Positions 6,455 through 16,314 of a stretch of 59,828 nt of DNA are shown piece by piece. Each line of letters begins with the position of its first letter. Within the stretch, counting starts at the first letter, position 1. The stretch lies in the NCBI GenBank assembly GCA_018814305.1, contig JAHJAA010000050.1:1-59828 (forward strand), read 5' to 3'. The stretch comes from Pseudomonadota bacterium (GTDB lineage: Bacteria; Desulfobacterota; Desulfobulbia; Desulfobulbales; JAGXFP01). Made by a program: the position numbers and the translations under genes. The notes under the pieces were generated by a model. That model was not told the origin of the DNA. It ran no database searches and was given only the letters and a program-made list of their open reading frames with translations.

Positions 6455-7099
6455 TCATCGCAGAATCATCCCGTTGACAAGTCGTTCAACGCCGTAGGCC
6501 GTGAGTTCTTCAACGGTTAACCATTTGAGTCCCTTTTTGAAAAATATGGGGGCGTCGACAATATTTTCCGAGAGCGCGGTCTGGGTTTTATCAAACCGTC
6601 CCGTCCAAAGGACATTACCGTCAGCAACCCGGATCAACAAGGCACTGAATGCCACCGAAGCAGGTTGATCAACAGACATAGAGCTACCAACCCGATCCTC
6701 ATAGCGCCAGACTGTACCCACCAGCACATGGCTTACCCCGGCCATCTGGCCGAAACCCATGGCAGCATCACGCAAGGTTGCATGCTCCGTCGGGACAAAC
6801 TCTTTAAACAGGGAATCGACCCTCTCTTGGGCGATAACTTTACCGCCCAATTTACCCGCAAGGTCCAGATAAAAATATTTGGTTACCTTCTCAGGGCCGG
6901 TATTTATATTCTCCCAGACACAGATTCCAATCAGCTCACAGGCAGCAATATCGTTACCGGTCAACTTCGGATGAATCGGCTGGAGAGCGTTGCCAAAGGG
7001 CATGATTGCCAGAGTATCAACCCCGATACCAGCGGGGTCGGCACCGGCCATGGCAAAAACCGGGAAAAGGCTAAAAAGAACCACTAGAATCCGAATCAC
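6455..7099 (-). CDS. Secreted protein of unknown function, possibly CsgG/LpoB-like
   Basis: About 214 residues from a GTG at 7099, which has GAGGTG upstream. The first 20 residues, VIRILVVLFSLFPVFAMAGA, form a signal peptide without a lipobox Cys, so it is likely periplasmic. The body has DTLAIMPFGNA, a conserved-looking SHVLVGTVWRYEDRVGSS and ALLIRVADGNVLWTGRFDKT, and the pattern of strands resembles the nucleotide-fold core shared by CsgG, LpoB and TolB N-terminal domains. Proteins of this look are common in Desulfobacterota but uncharacterised. Longer in-frame starts up to 7174 exist but would hide the signal peptide. Confidence 0.65.
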   Translation of the reverse strand: MIRILVVLFSLFPVFAMAGADPAGIGVDTLAIMPFGNALQPIHPKLTGNDIAACELIGICVWENINTGPEKVTKYFYLDLAGKLGGKVIAQERVDSLFKEFVPTEHATLRDAAMGFGQMAGVSHVLVGTVWRYEDRVGSSMSVDQPASVAFSALLIRVADGNVLWTGRFDKTQTALSENIVDAPIFFKKGLKWLTVEELTAYGVERLVNGMILR

Positions 7100-7400
7100 G
7101 TAAGACACCTCGTTTTGTTTCACCCAAAGCCGATCACGCCTGGGCTGTAATCCATGGAAGAGCCATGAAGACATATCGATCGCCGACCATCATCACCCAG
7201 TGACTCCAAGCGGTCTTGAAATAGAAGAGACCTATTGAAAACAAGTGTAGCGCGGGGCGGTCGAACTATAAAGAAAATATTTCATAACCTGTTAAGAGGA
7301 AACGGAGAGAAATGTATACTACTAACGAGAGATCCCCGAGGAGGGCCAAAGGAGGTAAGCCCTCATCTTCGACAAACGGAAAAGGATGAAAGAAGCAGAA
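7100..7400. other. Intergenic region, one weak hairpin
   Basis: No gene is supported. GAGGGC at 7341-7346 can pair with GCCCTC at 7359-7364, downstream of the histidine kinase gene on the minus strand, but no U-run follows, so I would not call it a terminator. I see nothing else. Confidence 0.4.
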
Positions 7401-8471
7401 TCAGACGTGCAAGGGAAGACTAAAGGAAAAAACCGTCCCACCACCATCCCTTGAGGCATAGCTTAGAAGCCCACCATGGAGGCGTTCAACCACATATTTA
7501 CATGAGGCGAGGCCAAGACCGTTTCCATTTTCCTTAGTGGTGAAATGGGTCTCAAAAATCCGGTCATGATACTCCTCGGGGATACCTGCCCCACGATCCA
7601 TAATCCGGACATTGGCGTACTGATCGTCATAATCCAGGGCCACATCGATCGATTGGTTGGCCGGACTGGCTTGGGCGGCATTAAGAATCAGATTGACCAG
7701 AACCCTATGAATCTCAAGAGAACAGAAATTAACCATCATCTCTTGATCGGATAGAGCAAAATCAACCTGACGATCTTTCAGGTCGGGATGGGCCATGACC
7801 TCAGACTCCATCACTTCATTAATCAATTCCCGCAGGGAGCCGCTGATGTAATGACGGGGATGACTCAACCGCTTCGCCAGGGCCAGGGCTTCGGCCATCA
7901 TCTCGGCCAGATTGTCCCGCCCCCCCTTCATCACCCGAATAAGCCGGAGCACCGACTCATCCTCGATCTTTTTTTCCAGGAGATCGAGAAAAAAGAAAGA
8001 GGCCATTTGATTCTTCATGTCGTGGATCAAAATATTGGCCTTCTCAAACTCCTCGGCAATGATCTCGGTATTTCGACGAATTCGATGACTCAAACTCCGC
8101 ATCAGGGAGACAAGAGACTCGGGTTGGGTGGAAAAATATTCCTGAAACTGCTCATTGGTAATGGTCAAAAGGGTCGAGGCGCTCACGGCATCAACGGTTG
8201 CCGAGCGAGGCTTCGACTCGATAATCGCCATCTCGCCAATGTAGTCCACCGGTTTGATATTGGTGATGAATTTTGTTTCCTTCTTAACATTTAATTCACC
8301 GGCAAGGAGAATGTACATTTCATTGCCGGGTTCTCCCTCATGGAACAGGATATGCCCGGCTGGGATCTCAAGTTCTGTAACGTTCCTGGCAAAACGCCAG
8401 ATCTCATCATTGCTGAAATGCTCAAACAGATCAATGGTCCTGAGATATTTGACCCTGTCTTCAGGTTTCAT
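7401..8471 (-). CDS. Cyclic-nucleotide-binding-domain histidine kinase
   Basis: 356 residues. Residues 10-130 form a cNMP-binding (CRP-like) domain with GHILFHEGEPGNEMYILLAG and the phosphate-cassette-like stretch YIGEMAIIESKPRSATVDA. A histidine-containing helix follows with HDMKNQ (His150), then an HATPase domain with the N-box RVLVNLILNAAQAS, the G1 box DRGAGIP, FETHFTTK and the G2 box GNGLGLA. There are no membrane segments, so it is a cytoplasmic sensor kinase that probably responds to a small ligand. HDxKN replaces the usual HExxR H-box, as in some HWE/HisKA variants. No response regulator lies next to it, so it is an orphan. Confidence 0.85.
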   Translation of the reverse strand: MKPEDRVKYLRTIDLFEHFSNDEIWRFARNVTELEIPAGHILFHEGEPGNEMYILLAGELNVKKETKFITNIKPVDYIGEMAIIESKPRSATVDAVSASTLLTITNEQFQEYFSTQPESLVSLMRSLSHRIRRNTEIIAEEFEKANILIHDMKNQMASFFFLDLLEKKIEDESVLRLIRVMKGGRDNLAEMMAEALALAKRLSHPRHYISGSLRELINEVMESEVMAHPDLKDRQVDFALSDQEMMVNFCSLEIHRVLVNLILNAAQASPANQSIDVALDYDDQYANVRIMDRGAGIPEEYHDRIFETHFTTKENGNGLGLASCKYVVERLHGGLLSYASRDGGGTVFSFSLPLHV

Positions 8472-8649
8472 TTTCCTTGACCTCGGTTACAAAAAATTCT
8501 TTCCAATCACCGCACCTTAATCAACTCGATTCATTCTCCTGAATTAAGGATAACTGACTAGTATTTCAGACATTTCTACTCTGCTTTCGACATCAATGCA
8601 ACCAGCCTGTCACTTTTCTCCGATAAAATCTGAAACCCAGGCGTGAAAA

Positions 8650-10035
8650 TCACACCCCGTTATTTTCAATATATTCCCTGATTACCCGGCTATCGGCGGG
8701 TAAAACGGAACAGCGACTGGGACGAGTTGCCAAGTCAACCAGGGCTTCCGGAAGTTCGGCCTGGGATCCGGTCGCCCTTTCCACAGCCGCACCAAACTTG
8801 GCCGGATGGGCCGTGGCAAGACAGACAATGGCGATCCCTTCTTCCTGGAAATCACGGGCAGCCCTCACTCCAACCGCAGTATGGGGGTCAAGAATATAGC
8901 GATCCTTGGCACAACGGGCAATCTCGGCCAGGGTCTCTTCCTCGGTCACACTTCGGGAACAAAAATCCTCACGGATCCTTTGGCGTTGCGACGCATCGAA
9001 TGCCATGAGGCCGGAGGAGGCGAATTGAGCCATAGACTCCCGGGTCCGGTTGGCATCACCCCCATGAAGATAATAGAGATAGCGTTCAAAATTACTGGCT
9101 ACCTGGATATCCATGGACGGGCTGCTGGTCTGCCGGACCTGCCCCACCGAATAATCACCGTGGTTGACAAAGCGGGTCAGGAGATCATTCTCATTGGTGG
9201 CGAGGATCAACCGACGGATCCGCCCAGGCATCATGAGCCTGGCCACATACCCCGCAAAGATATCACCGAAATTCCCGGTGGGTACTGAAAAATCAACCAT
9301 ACCCCCACCTTCTTGCCCCAACCGGAGGGTCGCCTGGATATAGTAAACCACCTGGGCCAGAATCCTCGCCCAGTTAATGGAATTCACCGCCCCCAGATGA
9401 TATTTCTCCTTGAACGGAATATCGTTGAAAATCTCTTTAACGATGGCCTGACCATCATCGAAGGTCCCCTGAACCGCAATATTGAAGACATTATCATCCA
9501 CCACCGTGGTCATCTGCAGTTCCTGCACCGGGCTGACCCTTTTATGGGGATGGAGAATAAATATCCGGATGTTCTCCTTGCCACGGACCCCATAAATTGC
9601 GGCACTACCGGTATCACCGGAGGTGGCCCCGAGGATGTTCATCTTTTCGCCCGACTTCTTCAGCAGATATTCAAAAACATTGCCGAGGAACTGCAGGGCC
9701 ACATCCTTGAAGGCCAGGGTCGGCCCGTGAAACAGCTCCATGATCCTCATCCCATCCACCGCGACCAACGGAGTGATCTCGGGATGACTGAAGGTTGCAT
9801 AAGAGCGGTTAATCAGATCCCGAAGATCCGGAGCCGGAATATCGTCAATGAACCGTGACATAACCTCGAAGGCCAGTTCCTGGTAAGAAAGCCCCTGCCA
9901 GGCCACAATGGTCTTGTCAGCCACCGGTTCAATTTTTTCGGGCAACAGCAACCCACCATCGGTGGCCAGTCCCATCATCACGGCTTCGCTGAATGGAATG
10001 GGGGTTATCCCCCCCCGAGTACTCAGGTATTTCAT
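8650..10035 (-). CDS. thrC: Threonine synthase
   Basis: 461 residues, typical of the longer fungal/proteobacterial form. It opens with MKYLSTRGGITPIPFSEAVM and has the PLP lysine in HGPTLAFKDVALQFLG (Lys110). GATSGDTGSAAIYGV is the phosphate-binding loop and SVPTGNFGDIFAGYVA lies in the large domain. It converts O-phosphohomoserine to threonine and phosphate, the last step of threonine synthesis, in the cytoplasm. Spacing to gpmI upstream (227 bases) and to the kinase downstream (178 bases) suggests it may be transcribed alone. No clear ribosome binding site precedes the ATG. Confidence 0.95.
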   Translation of the reverse strand: MKYLSTRGGITPIPFSEAVMMGLATDGGLLLPEKIEPVADKTIVAWQGLSYQELAFEVMSRFIDDIPAPDLRDLINRSYATFSHPEITPLVAVDGMRIMELFHGPTLAFKDVALQFLGNVFEYLLKKSGEKMNILGATSGDTGSAAIYGVRGKENIRIFILHPHKRVSPVQELQMTTVVDDNVFNIAVQGTFDDGQAIVKEIFNDIPFKEKYHLGAVNSINWARILAQVVYYIQATLRLGQEGGGMVDFSVPTGNFGDIFAGYVARLMMPGRIRRLILATNENDLLTRFVNHGDYSVGQVRQTSSPSMDIQVASNFERYLYYLHGGDANRTRESMAQFASSGLMAFDASQRQRIREDFCSRSVTEEETLAEIARCAKDRYILDPHTAVGVRAARDFQEEGIAIVCLATAHPAKFGAAVERATGSQAELPEALVDLATRPSRCSVLPADSRVIREYIENNGV

Positions 10036-10262
10036 AAGAGTGGTACCTAGCGTTGAAAGTTAAAAATGCCTGAATTGATGATGAAACCAACCCAGGCAAG
10101 AAAAAAATCTATCCTTATAACACTCTTCCCCTGCCACCATAACATCCCAGGATGGTCAACGACTTGATTGAGTATTGACATGGCCTGGAAGTGTTGGGCT
10201 AAAGAACCACGTCAGGGTGGGAAAGATTCCCGAATCGATCCACTTCCGGAACGAGAGTCACT

Positions 10263-11825
10263 TCAAACTTCAGGAACCTGTTCCAGCAAACTACCCCCCT
10301 CCATCTCCACGGGAACGTCGAGGCCAAGAAGATCAAGAATCGTCGGAGCGATGTCCTTCAAAGCACCGCCCTCGGCCAGTCGGCAGGAGCGGTGCTCCTC
10401 ATCAACCAGAATCAACGGAACGGGATTAGCGGTGTGGGCGGTGAACGGTTCACCCGTCTCCGGGTTGACCATCTGTTCGGCATTGCCGTGATCCGCGGTA
10501 ATGAGCAGCCCTCCCTGCTGGTCGAAAATCACCTCGGCCAGACGTCCAAGACAGGTATCAACCGCCTCAACGGCTCGAACCGCCGCTGGCAGGATCCCGC
10601 TGTGGCCAACCATATCACCATTGGCAAAATTCAAGACGATCAGATCGTACTTCTGGTCCCCAAGCCGTCGAATCAGCTCATCCGTGACCAGATACGCGCT
10701 CATCTCCGGTTTCAAATCATAGGTTGCAACTTCCTTAGGAGACGGGATCAACACCCGTTCTTCCCCTTCAAACGGCGCCTCCCTCCCCCCATTAAAGAAA
10801 AAAGTCACATGGGCGTACTTTTCCGTTTCGGCGATTCTGAGTTGGGTAAGACCATGTCGACCAATCTCTTCCCCCAGAATCCTGGTCAGTTTTACTGGAG
10901 GGAAGGCAACCGGAAGAGCAAAGTTTTTATCATAAGAGGTAAAGGTGACAAATCGGGCCAACTCCGGCCGCCCCTCCGGAACAAAGCCCTTAAAATCTTT
11001 TTCGGTGAAGGCCCGGGTCAATTGCCTGGCCCGATCGGCCCGGAAATTAAAAAAAAGCACCGTATCTCCTGAGGAAATCTGCCCCACCGGGGTGCCATCA
11101 TCCTGGGTCATCACAAGCGGTTTGACGAATTCATCCGCCTCCCCACGGTCATAAGCAGCCTGCAGGGCATTAACCGGATCGACTCCTTTAATCCCCTCGC
11201 CCTGGACCAGAGCCTCCCAGGCCAACGCCACCCGATCCCATCGATTATCCCGGTCCATGGCATAGTAGCGCCCACTGACTGTTGCCACCCGACCAAGCCC
11301 GATCCGAGCCAAGGCCTCCTGCAACCCCTGCAGATACCCCTTGCCGCTGTGGGGTGGGGTATCACGGCCGTCCAGAAAGGCATGGATCATGGGATCGGGC
11401 AGTCCATGACAGGCGGCCATTTCGACCAACGCCACCAGATGGTTCTGATGACTATGAACCCCGCCATCCGAGACCAACCCCATCAGATGTAGCCGCCCGG
11501 AACCGGCCTTGACCTCTGCCATGGTCCGGACCAGAACTTCATTCCGATAAAAATCTCCCGTGGCCAGGTCCTTATTGATCCGAGTCAGATCCTGATAGAC
11601 CACCCTCCCCGCCCCGATATTGAGATGCCCCACCTCGGAGTTGCCCATCTGCCCTTCGGGAAGGCCCACGGCCAGGCCATGGGCCTTCAGGGTGGTATGG
11701 GGATAATCACGAAACCAGGCATCCATATTGGGTGTGCGAGCCACGGTTATTGCGTTGGTTGCCGACGTCAAACCCATTCCCCATCCGTCAAGTATGGCCA
11801 AAAGCAATGGACCTTTTCTTGTCAT
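10263..11825 (-). CDS. gpmI: 2,3-bisphosphoglycerate-independent phosphoglycerate mutase
   Basis: About 520 residues, as usual for the dimanganese alkaline-phosphatase-fold enzyme. [10 protein letters not shown] (Asp13) and the phosphoserine motif [16 protein letters not shown] (Ser63) are intact. [10 protein letters not shown] and the C-terminal metal site [12 protein letters not shown] are also present. It interconverts 3- and 2-phosphoglycerate in glycolysis and gluconeogenesis. The ATG at 11825 fits the family N-terminus; the longer in-frame extension to 11873 would overlap rsfS. It follows rsfS by 44 bases and is probably co-transcribed with it. Confidence 0.95.
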   Translation of the reverse strand: MTRKGPLLLAILDGWGMGLTSATNAITVARTPNMDAWFRDYPHTTLKAHGLAVGLPEGQMGNSEVGHLNIGAGRVVYQDLTRINKDLATGDFYRNEVLVRTMAEVKAGSGRLHLMGLVSDGGVHSHQNHLVALVEMAACHGLPDPMIHAFLDGRDTPPHSGKGYLQGLQEALARIGLGRVATVSGRYYAMDRDNRWDRVALAWEALVQGEGIKGVDPVNALQAAYDRGEADEFVKPLVMTQDDGTPVGQISSGDTVLFFNFRADRARQLTRAFTEKDFKGFVPEGRPELARFVTFTSYDKNFALPVAFPPVKLTRILGEEIGRHGLTQLRIAETEKYAHVTFFFNGGREAPFEGEERVLIPSPKEVATYDLKPEMSAYLVTDELIRRLGDQKYDLIVLNFANGDMVGHSGILPAAVRAVEAVDTCLGRLAEVIFDQQGGLLITADHGNAEQMVNPETGEPFTAHTANPVPLILVDEEHRSCRLAEGGALKDIAPTILDLLGLDVPVEMEGGSLLEQVPEV

Positions 11826-11869
11826 GGTGTACCCTGTTTGGCAAAGAAAGAAATTGAAAAAGGCCTGGA

Positions 11870-12256
11870 TCAAACCACGGGCAGATTCTCGGGATCAAGC
11901 CGCGGTGCATCATGCCAGAGACCTTCAAGATCGTAGAAGGTCCGAGTTTCATGATAAAAAAGATGGACCACCACCTCACTATAATCAAGGAGGATCCATT
12001 GGCCATCGGTGTAACCCTCTGTGGAGGAAGACTTCATCCGCTTACTACCGATCTCCTGATCAATGGCCTGAGCCATACCTTGAACATGACGGGTGGAGGT
12101 TCCACTGGCAATCACAAAATAGTCGGCAAAATCGGAGATGGTCCGAACATCGAGAACCACCAGATCCTCCGCCTTTTTTTCTAAAGCAACCCGGCAAATG
12201 ACCGACAACTGCTCAAGCGAAGACATGTCTCTGTACTTCTGTTGAATTTTCTTCAT
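11870..12256 (-). CDS. rsfS: Ribosome silencing factor RsfS (YbeB/Iojap)
   Basis: 128 residues. The motif [19 protein letters not shown], followed by [10 protein letters not shown] and the late W-x-L-x-D-Y segment ending [11 protein letters not shown], defines the RsfS family. It binds ribosomal protein L14 on the 50S subunit and blocks subunit joining when nutrients are short. GAGGGTCA precedes the ATG. It usually neighbours nadD; here it leads into gpmI instead. Confidence 0.95.
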   Translation of the reverse strand: MKKIQQKYRDMSSLEQLSVICRVALEKKAEDLVVLDVRTISDFADYFVIASGTSTRHVQGMAQAIDQEIGSKRMKSSSTEGYTDGQWILLDYSEVVVHLFYHETRTFYDLEGLWHDAPRLDPENLPVV

Positions 12257-12623
12257 TGACCCTCAAAATCCTTCATAAAAGTAATACCCAGCCCCGTCAA
12301 TCTGACGGCTGTAGAACAAGAAAGCGAACCAACTGGGGATGAACACCTGATAGAACACCAAAAAAACAAGTGATGTACTATAAAAACCGTTTGCGGAGCA
12401 ACACGGAAAGTAGAGATATCGGACTTTTAGAACGCCATCATATATAATCTTCTTCCCAAATCTTAACAACCAGCTTCGTAAAATAACATCAAAACATCTG
12501 CATTTTCATTGATTTCCGAATCAAGGCCATTTAAGAGTCGGTTCTCAAATCCGAGAGATCTCCACGTTCACTTTGCCTTTATGAAAAATTCACCAGGGAC
12601 ACCATCAGCCCAATAATAGTAAA

Positions 12624-12769
12624 TAGTTTCCATCCAGAAACGGTCTTTTGGTCCGATAGCTGCGTTGCTCAGTTGCCGTAAAATGCTCACGTACCCAAGT
12701 ACGCTCCGCTTTTCCGTCGCCTTCGCGTCTTGCTCTCGAACAAAAATCCTCGTTTCTGGATGGAAACTA
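12624..12769 (+). repeat. Palindromic interspersed repeat, copy C (best preserved)
   Basis: 146 bases with perfect 19-base terminal inverted repeats, TAGTTTCCATCCAGAAACG and its complement at the right end. The interior is imperfectly self-complementary down to the apex GTACCCAAGTAC near 12697. It is a near-identical inverted copy of 5651-5801. It has no reading frame, and no target-site duplication is certain in the AT-rich flanks. Confidence 0.9.
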
Positions 12770-12866
12770 AATAATTAAGACAACCTAAATCAATCGATTC
12801 ATAGCAAAAAAAAACAACCGAGAGAGACTCTTATTGCAAGACTGGCAAACCTTCACGTTTTGCCCT

Positions 12867-12895
12867 TTGAAATAATCACGGCATTAGAGTATAAT
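12867..12895 (+). promoter_or_regulatory. Sigma-70 promoter of secDF
   Basis: TTGAAA at 12867-12872 and TATAAT at 12890-12895 are separated by 17 bases. Transcription should start near 12902, giving a leader of about 80 bases before secDF. Confidence 0.7.
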
Positions 12896-12983
12896 CCCGC
12901 ACCATTGTTTAAAATCGGTCTATGGCCCGCTTCCACCGTGCGTCCGGTGTCCAACTTTTCGCCCGAGTATAAGGAGAACTTTG

Positions 12984-15560
12984 ATGAACAAGTCCCTCAA
13001 ATGGAAAACAATCCTGCTACTTTTCTTGATTGTCTTTTCCGGTTTCACAATCCTGCCCTCATTCACCAAGAGCCTTCCGCAGTGGTGGACCAAGTACCTC
13101 GCCCCCGAAGGGCTTCGGCTTGGCCTCGACCTTCAGGGCGGCATGCATCTGGTCTTAAAGGTCGATCTGGAAAAGGCCATCGAGAACACCCTCGACCTGG
13201 CCGCCCAGGATCTCAAAGAAGAGTTGGCCGGGAAAAGCATCTCCCTGGTCCGCACCCCGTCCACCGACCCGAACCGGGTGCTCTTCACTCTGCCCAATAT
13301 CGGTTCGGTGGCCACTGTTCAAGAAATTGTTACCGGCGACTTTCCCAACCTTGAGATCGACGTAAAGGCAGAAGAGGGCTCCTTCCCCAGGATCGAAGTC
13401 CGTTTGGCCCCGGATCAAATTGAGTTCATCAATAAAAACGCGGTCAACCAATCCCTGGAAATCATCCGCAACCGGATAGACCAGTTCGGGGTTGCCGAAC
13501 CGGTTATCGTCCGTCAAGGCAAAGATGAAATCGTCGTCCAACTCCCCGGCGTCAAAGATCCGCAACGGGCCTTGGACCTGATTGGCAAAACGGCCCAACT
13601 CGAATTCAAACTGGTTTATGAGGAAGGCGGAGTTGACCTGAACGGTCTCATCAATGAAGCCCGATCAGCCGGAGAGTTTCTGGACGGCAAATATCAGGGA
13701 GATGATCGTCGCCGACTGAACAGCTTCCTCCAGAACCGATTGCCGGTCGGAACTGAGATCTACTTTGAAAAAAGGACAAACAACGAAACCAAGACCGAAT
13801 CGATAACCCCGCTCCTGATCAAGAGTCCGATCATGATGACCGGTGATATGGTCCAGGATGCGCAGCCCCAGATCGGCGGCACCTTTAACGAACCCTATGT
13901 CAGCCTCAACCTGACCGGCCGGGGTGGCAAGGTCTTTGGTGAAGTTACCGAAAAGCACGTTAACAAACGTTTCGCCATCATCCTGGACGACATCATCAAA
14001 TCCGCCCCGGTCATCCGGGAGCGAATCCTGGGCGGCCGCGCCCAGATTTCCGGCAGCTTCACCTATGAGGAGGCCTCGGACCTGTCCATTGTCCTGCGGG
14101 TCGGCGCCCTGCCGGCCCCGGTGAATATTATTCAGAACCTGACGGTCGGCGCATCATTGGGCCAGGACTCCATCAATAAAGGCCTGATGTCCGGACTTCT
14201 GGGGACCCTGTTGGTCATGTCCTTCATGATCTTTTACTACCGCCTTTCCGGAGTCATCGCCAACGGCGCCCTGGTCCTGAACATTCTCTTCCTGTTTGCC
14301 GGACTGGCCACCATGAATGCCACCCTGACCCTGCCGGGTATCGCCGGTATCATCCTCTCCATCGGGATGGCGGTGGACTCCAACGTTTTGATCTTTGAAC
14401 GAATGCGCGAGGAATTCGCCCTGGGCAAATCGATTAAATCAGGGATTGACGGCGGCTACGACAAGGCCTTTTGGACCATTGTCGACTCCCAGGTCACAAC
14501 CCTGATCACCTCGCTGGCCCTGTTCCTGTTCGGCACCGGCCCCATCAAGGGCTTTGCAGTCACCCTCTCCCTGGGTGTTTCCTTCAACCTGCTCTCCACC
14601 CTCTTCGGCACCCGGTTGATCTACGACATTCTCCATCAGAGAAAGGCCCTGAAAAAACTGACCTTCTTTGAGATCTTCAAGAAACCTTCCCTCGATTTCA
14701 TGAAGATCCGCAAGATCACCTTTGCCGTCTCCGGCATCCTGGTCTTGATCGGCCTGGTCGCCTTTGTCCAGATCCTTCGGGGCCATGCCAACCTTGGGGT
14801 AGACTTTGCCGGCGGCACCATGGTCCAGTACAAGGCTGAGACCCCCTTCCAACTGGATGAGGTCCGTAAACTCCTGCACCAAAGCGAGCTTGACGGCGCC
14901 GTGCCCCAGGAGGTTGAAAACGAAAACCGGTTGATCGTCAAATTGAAAAAGGACCAGAGTGTGGTGGGTGATATCAGTGAAACCATCACCCGGTTGTTGC
15001 AGGACAACATGCCCGATCAGCATTTTGAACTGGAAAGCCAGTCGGAAATCGGTTCATCGATCAGTTCCGTATTACGCGACAAGGCCATCGAGGCGATAAT
15101 CATTTCCCTCCTGGGGGTCATCTGCTATCTGGCCCTCCGCTTTGACCTGACCTTCGGTCTGGCCGCCACCATCGCCACCTTCCACGACGTGGTAGTGGTT
15201 TTGGGCATCTGTTATCTGCTGGATATCGAAATTACCCTGCTGATCGTCACAGCGCTCCTGACTCTGGCCGGCTACTCCTTGAACGATACGGTGGTGGTTT
15301 TTGACCGGATCAGAGAAAACTTGAAGAAATCAGGGGAAACCCTGAACATGATGGAGATCATTAACCTGAGCGTCAACGAAGTCATGAGCCGCTCCGTTGT
15401 GACCTCCTTCACCACGGCCTTGTCGCTGGTGGCCCTGCTGACTATCGGTGGCGTGGTGATCCATGACTTTTCGCTGGCCCTGCTGATCGGGATCATCGTA
15501 GGAACCTATTCGTCGGTCTTCATAGCCAGCCCTCTGCTCTATCTCTGGCGGAAGGCCTGA
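12984..15560 (+). CDS. secDF: Fused protein-export membrane protein SecDF
   Basis: About 858 residues with SecD (residues 1 to about 535) joined to SecF (about 545 to the end). SecD has the N-terminal membrane helix, GLRLGLDLQGGMHLVLKVDL, the large P1 region and the RND-type helices with GIILSIGMAVDSNVLIFERM. SecF has NLGVDFAGGTMVQYK and YSLNDTVVVFDRIRENLKK. It uses the proton gradient to pull secreted proteins through SecYEG. AAGGAG lies seven bases before the ATG at 12984. No yajC is beside it, and SecD and SecF are usually separate genes in related bacteria. It heads the plus-strand group that runs to tatC. Confidence 0.95.
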   Translation: MNKSLKWKTILLLFLIVFSGFTILPSFTKSLPQWWTKYLAPEGLRLGLDLQGGMHLVLKVDLEKAIENTLDLAAQDLKEELAGKSISLVRTPSTDPNRVLFTLPNIGSVATVQEIVTGDFPNLEIDVKAEEGSFPRIEVRLAPDQIEFINKNAVNQSLEIIRNRIDQFGVAEPVIVRQGKDEIVVQLPGVKDPQRALDLIGKTAQLEFKLVYEEGGVDLNGLINEARSAGEFLDGKYQGDDRRRLNSFLQNRLPVGTEIYFEKRTNNETKTESITPLLIKSPIMMTGDMVQDAQPQIGGTFNEPYVSLNLTGRGGKVFGEVTEKHVNKRFAIILDDIIKSAPVIRERILGGRAQISGSFTYEEASDLSIVLRVGALPAPVNIIQNLTVGASLGQDSINKGLMSGLLGTLLVMSFMIFYYRLSGVIANGALVLNILFLFAGLATMNATLTLPGIAGIILSIGMAVDSNVLIFERMREEFALGKSIKSGIDGGYDKAFWTIVDSQVTTLITSLALFLFGTGPIKGFAVTLSLGVSFNLLSTLFGTRLIYDILHQRKALKKLTFFEIFKKPSLDFMKIRKITFAVSGILVLIGLVAFVQILRGHANLGVDFAGGTMVQYKAETPFQLDEVRKLLHQSELDGAVPQEVENENRLIVKLKKDQSVVGDISETITRLLQDNMPDQHFELESQSEIGSSISSVLRDKAIEAIIISLLGVICYLALRFDLTFGLAATIATFHDVVVVLGICYLLDIEITLLIVTALLTLAGYSLNDTVVVFDRIRENLKKSGETLNMMEIINLSVNEVMSRSVVTSFTTALSLVALLTIGGVVIHDFSLALLIGIIVGTYSSVFIASPLLYLWRKA

Positions 15561-15579
15561 TCCAGATCGGGATACCTTG

Positions 15580-16314
15580 ATGAATCCCCCTCGGTCGAAC
15601 AATGTCCGCCGGCTGGACCGGAATGATCCGTTCCGGTTCAGATGCCATCCGGACGTGGCCTGCTTTACCGAATGCTGTCGCCGATTGGACTTAAGCCTTT
15701 CACCCTACGACGTCATCCAGCTCCGGCAGGCAACCAGATTGGGTTCCGCCGCATTTCTAGAGCGCTACGTCGAAATCGAAGGTCCCGACGCAGGTGCCTT
15801 CCCCCTGGTCTTTATGGCCATGGACGACACCGATGCTCACCGGTGTCCCTTGGTCACAGCAGAAGGGTGTTCCGTCTACTCGCACCGGCCCGGGGCCTGC
15901 CGGACCTACCCGGTCGGGCGGGCCGCCACCCTGGAGCCCAATGGCAAGGTGAGTGACTATCATGTCATTCTCCATGAGGACCACTGCCGAGGTTTTCGCG
16001 AAGAACGTGCTCTGACCGTTGGCCTCTGGATCGACGATCAGGGGATTGCTGATTACGACCATTGGAATGATCGATTATTGGTCCTGCTGCAGCATCAAAG
16101 ATTTCGAGATGGACACCGACTCGACCCCGTCCAACAGGAACGGTATCTTAACGTGCTCTACAATCTCGATGAATTTCGCAGGGAGCTTAAGGGGCGTTCC
16201 CAACTCCTCACCTCAATAAAAGAGCCCCCCCCAGAAATAGAGAACGCCGACGACCTGCAGCTCCTTGAGCTTGGAATCAATCTTTTATGCCATGAATTTT
16301 TCGGAGATGCATAG
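15580..16314 (+). CDS. YkgJ-family cysteine cluster protein
   Basis: About 244 residues. The N-terminal cluster FRCHPDVACFTECCRRLDLS and the later CPLVTAEGCSVYSHRPGACR carry the conserved cysteines of the YkgJ (zinc- or iron-sulfur-binding) family, with the R-P-x-x-C-R-x-Y-P signature. The rest, with LHEDHCRGF and a helical tail, shows no known catalytic site. The ATG at 15580 lies 20 bases after secDF, so the two are almost certainly co-transcribed. The molecular role of YkgJ proteins is unproven; a metal-dependent modification or chaperone role is speculation. Confidence 0.8.
   Translation: MNPPRSNNVRRLDRNDPFRFRCHPDVACFTECCRRLDLSLSPYDVIQLRQATRLGSAAFLERYVEIEGPDAGAFPLVFMAMDDTDAHRCPLVTAEGCSVYSHRPGACRTYPVGRAATLEPNGKVSDYHVILHEDHCRGFREERALTVGLWIDDQGIADYDHWNDRLLVLLQHQRFRDGHRLDPVQQERYLNVLYNLDEFRRELKGRSQLLTSIKEPPPEIENADDLQLLELGINLLCHEFFGDA

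Larger units (their letters stand above)
12257..12983. other. Divergent intergenic region between rsfS and secDF
   Basis: About 720 bases without a convincing gene. It contains palindromic repeat copy C (12624-12769), the secDF promoter (12867-12895) and an 80-base secDF leader. The stretch 12257-12620 is AT-rich and should hold the rsfS promoter on the minus strand, but I cannot single one out. Small frames in it have no ribosome binding site or recognisable motif. Confidence 0.6.

Noticed and set aside
7341-7364. Terminator after the histidine kinase gene
   Set aside because: Only a six-base stem and no U-run on the minus strand.
12263-12469. Minus-strand 68-codon frame upstream of rsfS
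   Set aside because: Aromatic-rich translation of AT-rich spacer without binding site or homology pattern.
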